Shown: positions 33,453 through 41,463 of the stretch, piece by piece
Layout: each line of letters opens with the position of its first letter
How positions within the stretch are numbered: position 1 is the stretch's first letter
Program-made: the position numbers and the translations under genes
The notes under the pieces: model-generated
Databases searched by the model: none
The model's input: only the letters and a program-made list of their open reading frames with translations
Told to the model about the DNA's origin: nothing
NCBI GenBank assembly: GCA_964399465.1
Contig: CAYNRA010000003.1
Location: 9,623-73,622 of the forward strand
Source: CAYNRA01 sp964399465
Lineage (GTDB): Bacteria; Bacteroidota; Bacteroidia; Cytophagales; Spirosomataceae
Direction of reading: 5' to 3'
DNA: 64,000 nucleotides

Positions 33453-33569
33453 TTAACCTTGTCTTTGTTTAAACTTTGGATTTTTCTTGTTGATTATATA
33501 AATCTTACCGTTTCTACGGATAATTTTGCAATCAACGCTTCGCTTTTTAACTGATGCCCTAACTTTCAT
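33453..33569 (-). CDS. rpmJ: 50S ribosomal protein L36, zinc-ligand-free form
   Basis: A 38-aa gene found by translating the gap between infA and rpsM. It starts MKVRASVKKRSVDCKIIRR and ends NPKFKQRQG. Of the Cys-Cys-Cys-His zinc set of classical L36 only one Cys remains: the first is lost to RSVD, the third position reads IIN, and the His of PxHKQRQG is Phe. This is the Cys-minus type typical of Bacteroidota. It sits in the standard infA-rpmJ-rpsM order. Confidence 0.95.
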   Translation of the reverse strand: MKVRASVKKRSVDCKIIRRNGKIYIINKKNPKFKQRQG

Positions 33570-33609
33570 AATAACTTATTTTTAAACTACATAAAACGAT
33601 GTTAATAAC

Positions 33610-33828
33610 TCATTTATAGCGGTAAACAATTCTCGCTTTCGTCAAGTCATAAGGAGACATTTCCAACTTAACTTTGTCTCCAGGTAGAATACGAATATAG
33701 TGCATTCTCATTTTACCAGAGATATGTGCAATTACTTCGTGCTTATTTTCTAACTCAACACGGAACATCGCATTAGAAAGAGCTTCAGTGATTACTCCAT
33801 CAACCTGAATATTTGCCTGTTTTGCCAT
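33610..33828 (-). CDS. infA: Translation initiation factor IF-1
   Basis: Blocks the A site during initiation and helps IF-2 and IF-3. The 72-aa OB-fold protein is standard length: AKQANIQVDGVI start, FRVELENKHEVIAHISGKMR core, and YDLTKARIVYRYK end. It is 5 bp downstream of map, so map-infA are probably coupled. Confidence 0.98.
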   Translation of the reverse strand: MAKQANIQVDGVITEALSNAMFRVELENKHEVIAHISGKMRMHYIRILPGDKVKLEMSPYDLTKARIVYRYK

Positions 33829-33833
33829 AAATG

Positions 33834-34640
33834 CTATGCGATCAAATAATTTTTCTTTTTTAATACTGCTTCAATATCTGCAAAGGTAGTCAAAATTTCT
33901 GAACCATCCTTTGTAATCAGTACAGTATGCTCAAAATGAGCTGCTAATGACCGATCTTCTGTTCTGATAGTCCAATTATCTGACTCTTGAATCACATTTC
34001 TCTTACCTAATGTCACCATTGGTTCAATAGCAATGACCATACCTGCTTGCAATCTTGTACCGTTACCTCTCTTCCCAAAGTTAGGCACTTCAGGTGCTTC
34101 GTGTAAAGACTTACCTACACCATGACCCACAAGTTCTCTCACGATTCCATAACCAAGTGACTCGCAATGGTTTTGAATTGCAAAACTTACATCGCCCATT
34201 CTTGCCCCTTTTTTGATTGCTTCTATTCCTAAATAAAGAGAATTTTTAGTTTCTCTTAATAGTTGGATTGCTTCCTCAGAAATAGCTCCAATGCCATAAG
34301 TGTAAGCACTATCTGCATGAAACCCATTCTTAAAAACGCCACAATCAATGGAAACTATGTCTCCCTCTTGTACTTCCCGATTACTTGGAATTCCATGTAC
34401 GACAACTTCATTTACTGAAATACAAAGTGTTGCAGGAAAGCCGTTATATCCCTTGAAAGATGGTAAGCCTCCGTTGTCTCGGATATACTGCTCAGCAATC
34501 TTATCAAGCGATTTTGTCGAAATTCCAGGTTCTAAAACCTTAGCTACTTCAGCATGTGCCTTAGCCAATATAGAACCATTTTGCTTAATTATCTCAGCTT
34601 GTTCGTCAGTCTTGAGGATTATTGTACGTTTGTTTCCCAT
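33834..34640 (-). CDS. map: Type I methionine aminopeptidase
   Basis: Removes the N-terminal Met from new proteins. The 268-aa enzyme has all five metal ligands in context: DCGVFKNGFHADSAY (two Asp), GHGVGKSLHEAP (His), AIEPMVTLG (Glu) and FEHTVLIT (Glu). The short N terminus has no ribosome-binding zinc finger, as expected for type Ia. It lies 9 bp after secY and 5 bp before infA in the spc operon. Confidence 0.97.
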   Translation of the reverse strand: MGNKRTIILKTDEQAEIIKQNGSILAKAHAEVAKVLEPGISTKSLDKIAEQYIRDNGGLPSFKGYNGFPATLCISVNEVVVHGIPSNREVQEGDIVSIDCGVFKNGFHADSAYTYGIGAISEEAIQLLRETKNSLYLGIEAIKKGARMGDVSFAIQNHCESLGYGIVRELVGHGVGKSLHEAPEVPNFGKRGNGTRLQAGMVIAIEPMVTLGKRNVIQESDNWTIRTEDRSLAAHFEHTVLITKDGSEILTTFADIEAVLKKKNYLIA

Positions 34641-34649
34641 GATTGATAA

Positions 34650-35975
34650 TTACCCAGCAACAACCGAGGATTGACGACCTTGTAGTCTACCTGATTCCAT
34701 CAGTCCTTCATATCTTCTCATCAAAAGATAACTTTCAATTTGTTGCAACGTATCTAGAACAACACCAACTAATATGAGAAGGGAGGTTCCGCCAAAGAAA
34801 GATGCAAATATTTGTGTCATTCCAAAAAGGCTTGCAATCGCGGGGAAAATAGCAACAAGTGCTAATAATACACCACCTGGTAAGGTAATACGATCCAATA
34901 TAGCTGCTACAAAATCAGATGTAGGCTGACCTGGCTTAATACCTGGAACGAAGCCACCACCTCGCTTCATGTCATCCGCTATTTGGTTGGGATTGATTGA
35001 AATTGCTGTATAAAAGAATGTAAATGCAATAATCAGAAAAGCATATAATAAATTATACTGCCAAGAAGTTATGTCACTAAATGTTTGAGCTATGCTTTGA
35101 GCAGTGTCACTCTTCTCAGCAAATAGTGATGCTACCGTTGAAGGCACAAACATCAATGCTTGACCAAAAATAATTGGCATTACACCTGAGATATTGAGTT
35201 TCAAAGGAAGATACTGTCTTTGTCCAGTAACCGCTTTGTTGCCTACAATTTGTTTTGCATACTGGACTGGAATTCTTCTCACAGCCTGTGTAATCGCAAC
35301 AGCAAATAGTACAACAAGGAACAATGCTACTAATTCAATGACAAAGAACAAAAAGCCACCACTAGCGCCTCTTGCCTGAGCTTCACCTATTATTGCACCA
35401 GGGAAACGAGAAACGATACCAATCATGATTAACATTGAAATTCCATTTCCAACTCCTTTCTCTGTCATTCTTTCTCCAAGCCACATACTCATCATTGTAC
35501 CAGCAACTAACATGATTACTGATGAAAAGTAATACAGACCTTGGTTTACCATGATAGCTTCAGTAGGTATCGTAGTTTTCAAGTAGGTAAAACCCTGAGT
35601 GATAGTTACAGCAATTGTCAACCATCTAGTAATTTGATTTAGTTTTTTTCTACCTGACTCTCCTTCTTTTTGGAGTTTACTAAAGTAGGGAAGCGCTAGA
35701 CCAAGTAACTGAATTGCAATAGAAGCAGAAATATATGGCATGATTCCTAATGCCATGATGGATGCATTACTGAAAGCACCACCCACCAAAGTATCAAGTA
35801 AGCCTAATAACCCGTTTGAACTAGTCAAGTCTTGTAGCTTTTCAGGATCTGTTCCTGGGAGAACTACAAATGAGCCAATTCGAAATACGATGATTATTAA
35901 TACAGTATTGAGAATTCTATTTCTTAATTCTTCAATTGACCATATATTTTTTAGGGTTGATAGCAGTTTATTCAT
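34650..35975 (-). CDS. secY: Preprotein translocase subunit SecY
   Basis: Central channel of the Sec translocon in the inner membrane. The 441-aa protein has ten predicted membrane helices. Conserved marks include GIMPYISASI in helix 2, the cytoplasmic loop RRIPVQYAKQIVGN near helix 6 and the C-terminal LLMRRYEGL segment. It lies 48 bp after rplO, with a small hairpin in the gap, and 9 bp before map. Confidence 0.98.
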   Translation of the reverse strand: MNKLLSTLKNIWSIEELRNRILNTVLIIIVFRIGSFVVLPGTDPEKLQDLTSSNGLLGLLDTLVGGAFSNASIMALGIMPYISASIAIQLLGLALPYFSKLQKEGESGRKKLNQITRWLTIAVTITQGFTYLKTTIPTEAIMVNQGLYYFSSVIMLVAGTMMSMWLGERMTEKGVGNGISMLIMIGIVSRFPGAIIGEAQARGASGGFLFFVIELVALFLVVLFAVAITQAVRRIPVQYAKQIVGNKAVTGQRQYLPLKLNISGVMPIIFGQALMFVPSTVASLFAEKSDTAQSIAQTFSDITSWQYNLLYAFLIIAFTFFYTAISINPNQIADDMKRGGGFVPGIKPGQPTSDFVAAILDRITLPGGVLLALVAIFPAIASLFGMTQIFASFFGGTSLLILVGVVLDTLQQIESYLLMRRYEGLMESGRLQGRQSSVVAG

Positions 35976-36023
35976 TTTCAGAACAGTATTCTAAAGGTAA
36001 AGGGTCTTTCGACCCATTAATTC

Positions 36024-36488
36024 TTATTCAGCTGAAAAGTTGGAGTGTACAATAGCAGTACCACCTTGCTTTTCGATTGCTTCTTTTGCTGAAGCAGAAA
36101 AAGCGTGAGCCGTTACTTGTAAATTGGCTCCAACTTCACCTCTACCTAGTATTTTAACAAGACCAGACTTATTAATCAAACCGTTTTCTCTCATTACTTC
36201 AAGAGTGATTACAGTAGAACCAATAGAATCAGCCAATGCTTGTACAGTATCTAAGTTGATAGCTTTGTATTCAACACGATTAATGTTGTTGAAACCAAAC
36301 TTAGGCACACGTCTTTGAAGTGGCATTTGACCCCCTTCAAAACCTCTTTTCTGACTATAACCAGAACGAGATTTCGCCCCTTTATGACCTCTTTTCGCAG
36401 TACCGCCACCGCCTGAACCCTGGCCTCTACCTAGTCTTGTGTTTGTTCTTACTGAACCTTTTGCTGGACTTAATGAACTTAAATTCAT
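36024..36488 (-). CDS. rplO: 50S ribosomal protein L15
   Basis: Late-assembling large-subunit protein. The 154-aa chain shows the Gly-rich, basic N-terminal tail (RLGRGQGSGGGGTAKRGHKG) followed by the globular domain with the LGRGEV segment. It lies 55 bp downstream of rpmD. Confidence 0.98.
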   Translation of the reverse strand: MNLSSLSPAKGSVRTNTRLGRGQGSGGGGTAKRGHKGAKSRSGYSQKRGFEGGQMPLQRRVPKFGFNNINRVEYKAINLDTVQALADSIGSTVITLEVMRENGLINKSGLVKILGRGEVGANLQVTAHAFSASAKEAIEKQGGTAIVHSNFSAE

Positions 36489-36543
36489 TTGAGAAAATAT
36501 ATTTAATGTGATACGCAGTCGTTAGACCACTCGGCTTTGCCTA

Positions 36544-36723
36544 TTATATTTCTTCTACAACAATCAAGTGTTGTACTTTTCTAATCATACCCGCAATCGG
36601 AGCATTGACTTCTTTCACTACTGATTTATTGATTTTACCTAAACCAAGAGCCTGAATAGTCAGCTTTTGATTTTTAGGACGATCAATAGTGCTTTTTACT
36701 TGCGTTATTTTAACAGTTGCCAT
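36544..36723 (-). CDS. rpmD: 50S ribosomal protein L30
   Basis: A 59-aa gene read directly from the gap between rpsE and rplO. It starts MATVKITQVKSTIDRPKNQK and ends VQHLIVVEEI. The length and the LGLGKINKSV central segment are those of L30. It occupies its usual place between S5 and L15. Confidence 0.96.
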   Translation of the reverse strand: MATVKITQVKSTIDRPKNQKLTIQALGLGKINKSVVKEVNAPIAGMIRKVQHLIVVEEI

Positions 36724-36750
36724 AATATTATGATCAGCCGATGCTGATGA

Positions 36751-37260
36751 TTATCCGTTAAATACTTTTGTTAATGACACATTACGCTGCTTAGCTACGT
36801 CGTGTGGTGACTTCATTTTCGAAAGAGCATCTAAAGTTGCCTTAACCACGTTGTGCGGATTTGAAGACCCTTTAGATTTCGCTAATACGTTATGAATACC
36901 AGCCGCTTCCAAGACCGCACGCATTGCACCACCCGCGATTACTCCAGTACCTGGAGCTGCTGGGCGAACAAATACATAACCTCCTGAAAACTTACCGTGC
37001 ATTTCATGCGGTACAGTGTCATTAATTACAGGTACGTGAACTAAGTTTTTCTTCGCATCTTCGATAGCTTTTGCAATTGCATCTGTTACCTCATTCGCTT
37101 TACCTAGACCTTGTCCTACTACTCCTTTTCCGTCGCCTACTACTACAATTGCTGAGAAACTGAATCTTCTACCACCTTTCACTACTTTAGCTACACGGTT
37201 GATAGCGACTACTTTCTCTTTAAGCTCCGATTCGTTTACTTTTGTTGCTTTATTCATCAC
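36751..37260 (-). CDS. rpsE: 30S ribosomal protein S5
   Basis: Needed for decoding accuracy, at the mRNA entry channel with S3 and S4. The 169-aa product has the double-stranded-RNA-like N domain (GRRFSFSAIVVVGDGKG) and the C-terminal domain (APGTGVIAGGAMRAVLEAAG). Two Met codons lie at the start (MMN); either may be used. Order and spacing are standard. Confidence 0.98.
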   Translation of the reverse strand: MMNKATKVNESELKEKVVAINRVAKVVKGGRRFSFSAIVVVGDGKGVVGQGLGKANEVTDAIAKAIEDAKKNLVHVPVINDTVPHEMHGKFSGGYVFVRPAAPGTGVIAGGAMRAVLEAAGIHNVLAKSKGSSNPHNVVKATLDALSKMKSPHDVAKQRNVSLTKVFNG

Positions 37261-37276
37261 TTAATCATTCAAATAA

Positions 37277-37624
37277 TTAGAATACTAAACCAGCTTCTCT
37301 TGCACCCTCTGCCAATGCCTTCACATTACCGTGGTATAGATACCCATTTCTGTCAAATACACACTGTGAAATACCGTTTGCTACAGCTTTCTCAGCGATT
37401 TTACTACCGACTTGCTTTGAGTTCTCCACTTTCACACCCTTCAAACCTAATTCGATAGACGAAGCAGCGGCAAGGGTTTTTCCAGTTAAATCATCAACTA
37501 ACTGGGCATAGATAGCTGTATTTGAACGATATACAGTCAATCTTGGACGTACAGCTGTACCTTTGATTCTACGCCGAATACGCCATTTTATCTTTTGTCT
37601 TCTTTGAACTTTACTTTGTGCCAT
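37277..37624 (-). CDS. rplR: 50S ribosomal protein L18
   Basis: Binds 5S rRNA with L5. The 115-aa chain has the basic N terminus (KVQRRQKIKWRIRRRIKG), the RPRLTVYRSNTAIYAQ strand and the final LAEGAREAGLVF. It sits 16 bp before rpsE. Confidence 0.98.
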   Translation of the reverse strand: MAQSKVQRRQKIKWRIRRRIKGTAVRPRLTVYRSNTAIYAQLVDDLTGKTLAAASSIELGLKGVKVENSKQVGSKIAEKAVANGISQCVFDRNGYLYHGNVKALAEGAREAGLVF

Positions 37625-37656
37625 TTCCTTTTAAATTAAATTAATCGAAATTTATT

Positions 37657-38214
37657 TTATTTCTTACCAGCAGTTTTACCAGCTTTTCTACGTACAATCT
37701 CGCCAACAAAACGAATACCTTTACCTTTGTAAGGCTCTGTTTTACGAAGTGACTTGATTTTCGAAGAAACTAATCCGATTAATTGTTTGTCGATTCCTTC
37801 TAAGATGATGATTGGGTTTTTACCTTTCTCCATCTTTGTCTCAACTTTCAATTCACTAGGAACTACAAAGTAAATGTTGTGTGAATATCCCAATGACAAA
37901 TCAATGATATTTCCATTGTTAGTCGCTTTGTAACCCACACCCACTAATTCCATTTCTTTCTTATACCCCTCGCTTACACCAACAACCATGTTACTGATTA
38001 ATGAACGATACAAGCCGTGCAATGCTTTATGACGCTTTTGCTCTGTAGGTCTTTCTACTCGAACGATAGAATCTTCTACAATTACTTTAATGTCTGCATC
38101 TACTTTCTGAGTCAAAGTACCCTTTGCTCCTTTCACAGTTACAACATTGCCTTGATCTACAGTGAGTGTAACACCGGCAGGCATATTGATTATTTTTTTA
38201 CCAATTCTTGACAT
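37657..38214 (-). CDS. rplF: 50S ribosomal protein L6
   Basis: Large-subunit protein near the elongation-factor site. The 185-aa chain contains the duplicated L6 fold, with the first repeat from MSRIGKKIINMPAGV and the typical C-terminal PYKGKGIRFVGE-IVRRKAGKT signature. A 6-bp hairpin lies in the gap after rpsH. Confidence 0.98.
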   Translation of the reverse strand: MSRIGKKIINMPAGVTLTVDQGNVVTVKGAKGTLTQKVDADIKVIVEDSIVRVERPTEQKRHKALHGLYRSLISNMVVGVSEGYKKEMELVGVGYKATNNGNIIDLSLGYSHNIYFVVPSELKVETKMEKGKNPIIILEGIDKQLIGLVSSKIKSLRKTEPYKGKGIRFVGEIVRRKAGKTAGKK

Positions 38215-38231
38215 AAATAGATTTGTTTAAG

Positions 38232-38253
38232 GCTCATCATTTTCGCAATGAGC
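38232..38253 (-). other. Intercistronic hairpin rpsH-rplF
   Basis: GCTCAT (38232-38237) pairs with ATGAGC (38248-38253) over a 10-nt loop in the 51-bp gap. No T-run follows, so this is a processing or stability element at most. Confidence 0.4.
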
Positions 38254-38265
38254 GGTCAACTTTTA

Positions 38266-38667
38266 TTAATATATATAACAAAGTACCTCTCCACCTACGT
38301 TGAGTGCTTTGGCTTCTTTGTCAGTTATTACTCCTTTAGAAGTTGAAAGAATCGCAATCCCTAGACCGTTCAAAACTCTTGGAATTGAATCCACACCTGA
38401 ATACTTTCTTAAACCAGGCTTAGAAGCACGTGTTAGATTAACAATTGCAGACTGCTTGGTTAATGGATTGTATTTTAGTGCAATTTTGATTGTCCCTTGT
38501 GGACCTTCCTCAACGAATTTATAACTTTGGATGTATCCTTTGTCATAAAGGACTTTCGTTATTTCTTTTTTAATGTTGGATGCAGGAATTTCAACAATTC
38601 TGTGACGCGCTTTGATTGCGTTACGTAATCTTGTGAGGTAATCTGCTATTGGATCCGTTGTTACCAT
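38266..38667 (-). CDS. rpsH: 30S ribosomal protein S8
   Basis: Binds helix 21 of 16S rRNA; in E. coli it represses its own operon through a mimic of that site. The 133-aa chain begins MVTTDPIADYLTRLRNA and ends ALNVGGEVLCYIY, both typical. The 95-bp gap upstream, unusually long for this cluster, holds a promoter-like box and a stable hairpin, so S8 and the genes below may have their own control. Confidence 0.98.
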   Translation of the reverse strand: MVTTDPIADYLTRLRNAIKARHRIVEIPASNIKKEITKVLYDKGYIQSYKFVEEGPQGTIKIALKYNPLTKQSAIVNLTRASKPGLRKYSGVDSIPRVLNGLGIAILSTSKGVITDKEAKALNVGGEVLCYIY

Positions 38668-38691
38668 TTGAAATATTAATTATTTTGAAGA

Positions 38692-38739
38692 AACCGTTAA
38701 GCAGTATCGAAGCGACTTACTTAACGGGTTGCAAAATTA
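38692..38739 (-). promoter_or_regulatory. Internal promoter box and leader hairpin upstream of rpsH
   Basis: TAATTTTG on the minus strand (38732-38739) is a perfect TAnnTTTG. Just after it, CCGTTAAG (38720-38727) pairs with CTTAACGG (38694-38701) as an 8-bp hairpin with an 18-nt loop, ending 26 bp before the S8 start. No -33 element is evident. Confidence 0.45.
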
Positions 38740-38762
38740 GTAAAATAATTTTATAAAAAAAA

Positions 38763-39032
38763 TTACCAAGATGACTTGGTTACACCAGGGATAAGGCCAT
38801 TTCCTGCCATCTCACGGAACGTAACCCGGTTGATACCGAACTTTCTCATGTATCCTTTCGGACGACCTGTTAATTTACATCTGTTGTGTAATCTAACTGC
38901 CGAAGAGTTTTTTGGTAGTGCATCTAGGCCTTTCCAATCTCCTGCTTCTTTAAGAGCAGCTCTTTTGGTAGCATATTTAGCAACTAATCTTTCTCTTTTT
39001 CTCTCTCTAGCTTTGATTGATTCTTTAGCCAT
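38763..39032 (-). CDS. rpsN: 30S ribosomal protein S14, zinc-free form
   Basis: 30S head protein. The 89-aa length and the single Cys (HNRCKLTGRPKGYMRKFG) show the long, zinc-independent type; the 61-aa type has two CxxC pairs. It follows rplE by 30 bp. The spacer to the next gene, rpsH, is unusually long. Confidence 0.98.
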   Translation of the reverse strand: MAKESIKARERKRERLVAKYATKRAALKEAGDWKGLDALPKNSSAVRLHNRCKLTGRPKGYMRKFGINRVTFREMAGNGLIPGVTKSSW

Positions 39033-39062
39033 TTCTGTATGTCTTAAGTCGTAAGAAGATAA

Positions 39063-39611
39063 TTATTTTTTGTTCGAAGCAAAAGGCATACCCATTGCTT
39101 TTAATAATTCGTAACTTTCTGCATCTGTTGGCGCATTTGTCACAAAAGTTACGTCCATACCTTGGATTTTATTGATTTTATCAATAGAAATCTCAGGGAA
39201 GATGATTTGCTCTTTGATACCAAATGTATAGTTTCCTCTTCCGTCAAAGCCTTTATCGCTGATACCTTGGAAGTCACGTACACGTGGTAAAGCAACCGCA
39301 ATTAGACGATCCAAAAACTCATACATGATTTCACCTCTTAGTGTTACTTTCGCACCAATCGGCATACCTTCTCTTAACTTAAAGTTAGAAACGGCTTTTT
39401 TAGCAATTGTAGGGACTGCTTTTTGACCCGTGATGAGTGTAAGTTCATCTACACTATTGTCAACAAGTTTTTTGTCACCTGTTGCTGCTCCAACACCACG
39501 ATTAACAACGATTTTAAGTAGTTTAGGAACCTGCATGGCAGATTTGTAGCTAAACTTTTCTTGAAGAGACGGAACTACTTCCTTTTTGTACTTTTCTTTA
39601 AGACGTGCCAT
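39063..39611 (-). CDS. rplE: 50S ribosomal protein L5
   Basis: Carries 5S rRNA into the large subunit and contacts P-site tRNA. The 182-aa chain has the MQVPKLLKIVVNRGVG segment, LRGEIMYEFLDRLI, and the ending TNAPTDAESYELLKAMGMPF. Position between L24 and S14 is standard. Confidence 0.98.
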   Translation of the reverse strand: MARLKEKYKKEVVPSLQEKFSYKSAMQVPKLLKIVVNRGVGAATGDKKLVDNSVDELTLITGQKAVPTIAKKAVSNFKLREGMPIGAKVTLRGEIMYEFLDRLIAVALPRVRDFQGISDKGFDGRGNYTFGIKEQIIFPEISIDKINKIQGMDVTFVTNAPTDAESYELLKAMGMPFASNKK

Positions 39612-39658
39612 AACTTAGAGTGGATTTCCGACCCACACCTCCGTTTAAAATTAAATAA

Positions 39659-39997
39659 TTAGATAAATTTGCCAGTAGCTTTTGAAAAACGTTGCAGTTT
39701 TCCTGCCTCGTTGAGCTTACGACCTGTACGTGTAGCTTTTCCAGTTGCTGGATCAACAAGTTTCACGTTACTAATGTGAATTGTACCCTCCATTTCCTTG
39801 ATTTCTCCTTGAGGATTTTGAGCACTTGGCTTCACATGTTTCTTAATCATGTTTGCGCCTTCTACAATTACACGTTGTTTGTCAACGAAGACCTTGGTGA
39901 TTTTACCACGCTTGCCTTTTGCATTTCCTGCAATTACTTCCACTAAGTCACCAGAGCGGACGTGTAATTTTGGTTGCTTATTGAATTTTCTTTCCAT
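39659..39997 (-). CDS. rplX: 50S ribosomal protein L24
   Basis: Early assembly initiator of the large subunit, at the tunnel exit. The 112-aa chain has the KOW motif (GDLVEVIAGNAKGKRGKITK) and the HVKPSAQNPQGEIKEME segment. It lies 43 bp after rplN. Confidence 0.98.
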   Translation of the reverse strand: MERKFNKQPKLHVRSGDLVEVIAGNAKGKRGKITKVFVDKQRVIVEGANMIKKHVKPSAQNPQGEIKEMEGTIHISNVKLVDPATGKATRTGRKLNEAGKLQRFSKATGKFI

Positions 39998-40040
39998 TGG
40001 AATTTCTTAATCTTAAAGATATCTGATCTATTAACTTATC

Positions 40041-40409
40041 TCAAAGAACCTCAGGGGCAAGTGAGACAATTTTCATAAACTGCTTTTCACGTAATTCACG
40101 AGCGACTGGCCCGAAGATACGTGTACCACGAGGTTCATCTTGATTATTCAAAAGAACGACTGCGTTATCTTCAAAGCGAATATAAGAACCATCTTTGCGT
40201 CTTACTTCTTTCTTTGTTCTAACTACAACTGCTTTTGAAACTGTGCCTTTCTTCATATTTGACGAAGAAAGAGCTTGCTTTACTGTGACAACTACTTTGT
40301 CACCGATAGATGCATAGCGCTTTCCTGTACCACCCAAAACACGGATGACAAGGACTTCTTTTGCACCACTATTATCCGCTACACTAGCTCTAGATTCTTG
40401 CTGTAACAT
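40041..40409 (-). CDS. rplN: 50S ribosomal protein L14
   Basis: Intersubunit-face protein and binding site for the silencing factor RsfS. The 122-aa chain is the standard size: ESRASVADNSGAKEVLVIRV near the start and the terminal FMKIVSLAPEVL. It lies 62 bp after rpsQ, with a small hairpin in the gap. Confidence 0.98.
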   Translation of the reverse strand: MLQQESRASVADNSGAKEVLVIRVLGGTGKRYASIGDKVVVTVKQALSSSNMKKGTVSKAVVVRTKKEVRRKDGSYIRFEDNAVVLLNNQDEPRGTRIFGPVARELREKQFMKIVSLAPEVL

Positions 40410-40434
40410 TTTTGAATAATTTTGTATGAATTCA

Positions 40435-40449
40435 TTAGTTCAACACTAA
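40435..40449 (-). other. Intercistronic hairpin rpsQ-rplN
   Basis: TTAGT (40435-40439) pairs with ACTAA (40445-40449) over loop TCAAC. It is a weak 5-bp stem, reported for the recurrent pattern. Confidence 0.3.
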
Positions 40450-40471
40450 CTCATCAAACGGATGATCTTAA

Positions 40472-40726
40472 TTACTTAGCTTTTTCGATAATTTCAACCA
40501 ATCTCCAACGCTTGCTTTTACTAAGCGGACGGGTTTCCATCACTTTTACTGTATCACCAATTCCTGCTTCATTATTTTCATCATGAAACATAATTTTCTT
40601 GGTCTTAAGCATGAACTTTCCATACTTCGGGTGCTTCACCTTACGTACTACTTTGATAACGCCTGATTTTTCCATAGCGTTACTCGTGACGACACCTACA
40701 CGTTCTTTTCTTACATTTCTTTCCAT
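40472..40726 (-). CDS. rpsQ: 30S ribosomal protein S17
   Basis: OB-fold 16S rRNA-binding protein. The 84-aa chain carries GVVTSNAMEKSGVIKV and HPKYGKFMLKTKK, then the KVMETRPLSKSKRWRL signature. It lies 40 bp downstream of rpmC. Confidence 0.98.
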   Translation of the reverse strand: MERNVRKERVGVVTSNAMEKSGVIKVVRKVKHPKYGKFMLKTKKIMFHDENNEAGIGDTVKVMETRPLSKSKRWRLVEIIEKAK

Positions 40727-40766
40727 CTGGAATATTTCTTTAATCGACGTAATTAAAAACTAATTG

Positions 40767-40949
40767 TTACTTGCTGTTTAACTCAGTAAGCAATCTAGCT
40801 ATTTCCTTACGAGACTGTGTAATCCGGTTCGGGTTTTCAATAGGTGTAATTGCGTGAGCAAACTTCAATTTTTGTAATCTTTCTCTTTCGGCTACGAGTT
40901 GCTCGTTTAATTGTTCTACCGAAAGTGACTTTAAATCTGTCTTTTTCAT
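40767..40949 (-). CDS. rpmC: 50S ribosomal protein L29
   Basis: A 60-aa two-helix protein at the tunnel exit near the signal-recognition-particle and trigger-factor docking site. MKKTDLKSLSVEQLNEQL and the C-terminal TQSRKEIARLLTELN match L29. It lies 44 bp after rplP. Confidence 0.97.
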   Translation of the reverse strand: MKKTDLKSLSVEQLNEQLVAERERLQKLKFAHAITPIENPNRITQSRKEIARLLTELNSK

Positions 40950-40993
40950 TCTATTTAATCTTTCTTATAAGTATAGAAATGACACCAAGCAAC

Positions 40994-41413
40994 TTATGCT
41001 TGGTAATCTCTTCGAACAATAAACTTGGTTTTAACTGGTAACTTTTGAGCAGCTAAACGAAGTGCCTCTTTGGCTAATTCCAAAGATACGCCGCTAGCTT
41101 CAAACAAGATTGTACCTGGATAAATATTGGCAACCCAATACTCAGGAGCACCCTTACCTTTACCCATACGAACCTCAAGAGGTTTTTTGGTAATTGGATT
41201 ATCAGGGAAAATACGGATCCAAACTTGGCCTTCACGTTTCATTGCACGTGTAACCCCGATACGGGCAGCTTCGATTTGGCGAGAAGTAATCCGGCCTGGC
41301 TCAAGTGACTTAATTGCGAAAGAACCAAACGCAATCTCATGACCTCTTGATGCAATACCCTTTATTCTACCTTTTTGTGACTTACGAAACTTAGTTCTTC
41401 TTGGTTGTAACAT
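40994..41413 (-). CDS. rplP: 50S ribosomal protein L16
   Basis: Helps place tRNA in the A site. I start at 41413 (139 aa, MLQPRRTKFRKSQKGR), the universal L16 start. The longer frame to 41449 would run through an intercistronic hairpin and adds residues unlike the family. The GKGKGAPEYWVANI segment and SGVSLELAKEALRLAAQKLP tail are typical. Confidence 0.98.
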   Translation of the reverse strand: MLQPRRTKFRKSQKGRIKGIASRGHEIAFGSFAIKSLEPGRITSRQIEAARIGVTRAMKREGQVWIRIFPDNPITKKPLEVRMGKGKGAPEYWVANIYPGTILFEASGVSLELAKEALRLAAQKLPVKTKFIVRRDYQA

Positions 41414-41430
41414 AACAGTAATGTATTTTA

Positions 41431-41443
41431 GAGGGAAACCCTC
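41431..41443 (-). other. Intercistronic hairpin rpsC-rplP
   Basis: GAGGG-AAA-CCCTC is a perfect 5-bp stem with a 3-nt loop, 18 bp before the L16 start codon. Confidence 0.4.
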
Positions 41444-41463
41444 AACCAAGATAAGCGACTAGC

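Noticed and set aside
41414..41449. 12-residue extension of L16
   Set aside because: It crosses an intercistronic hairpin and lacks family similarity; MLQPRRTKFRK at 41413 is the universal start.
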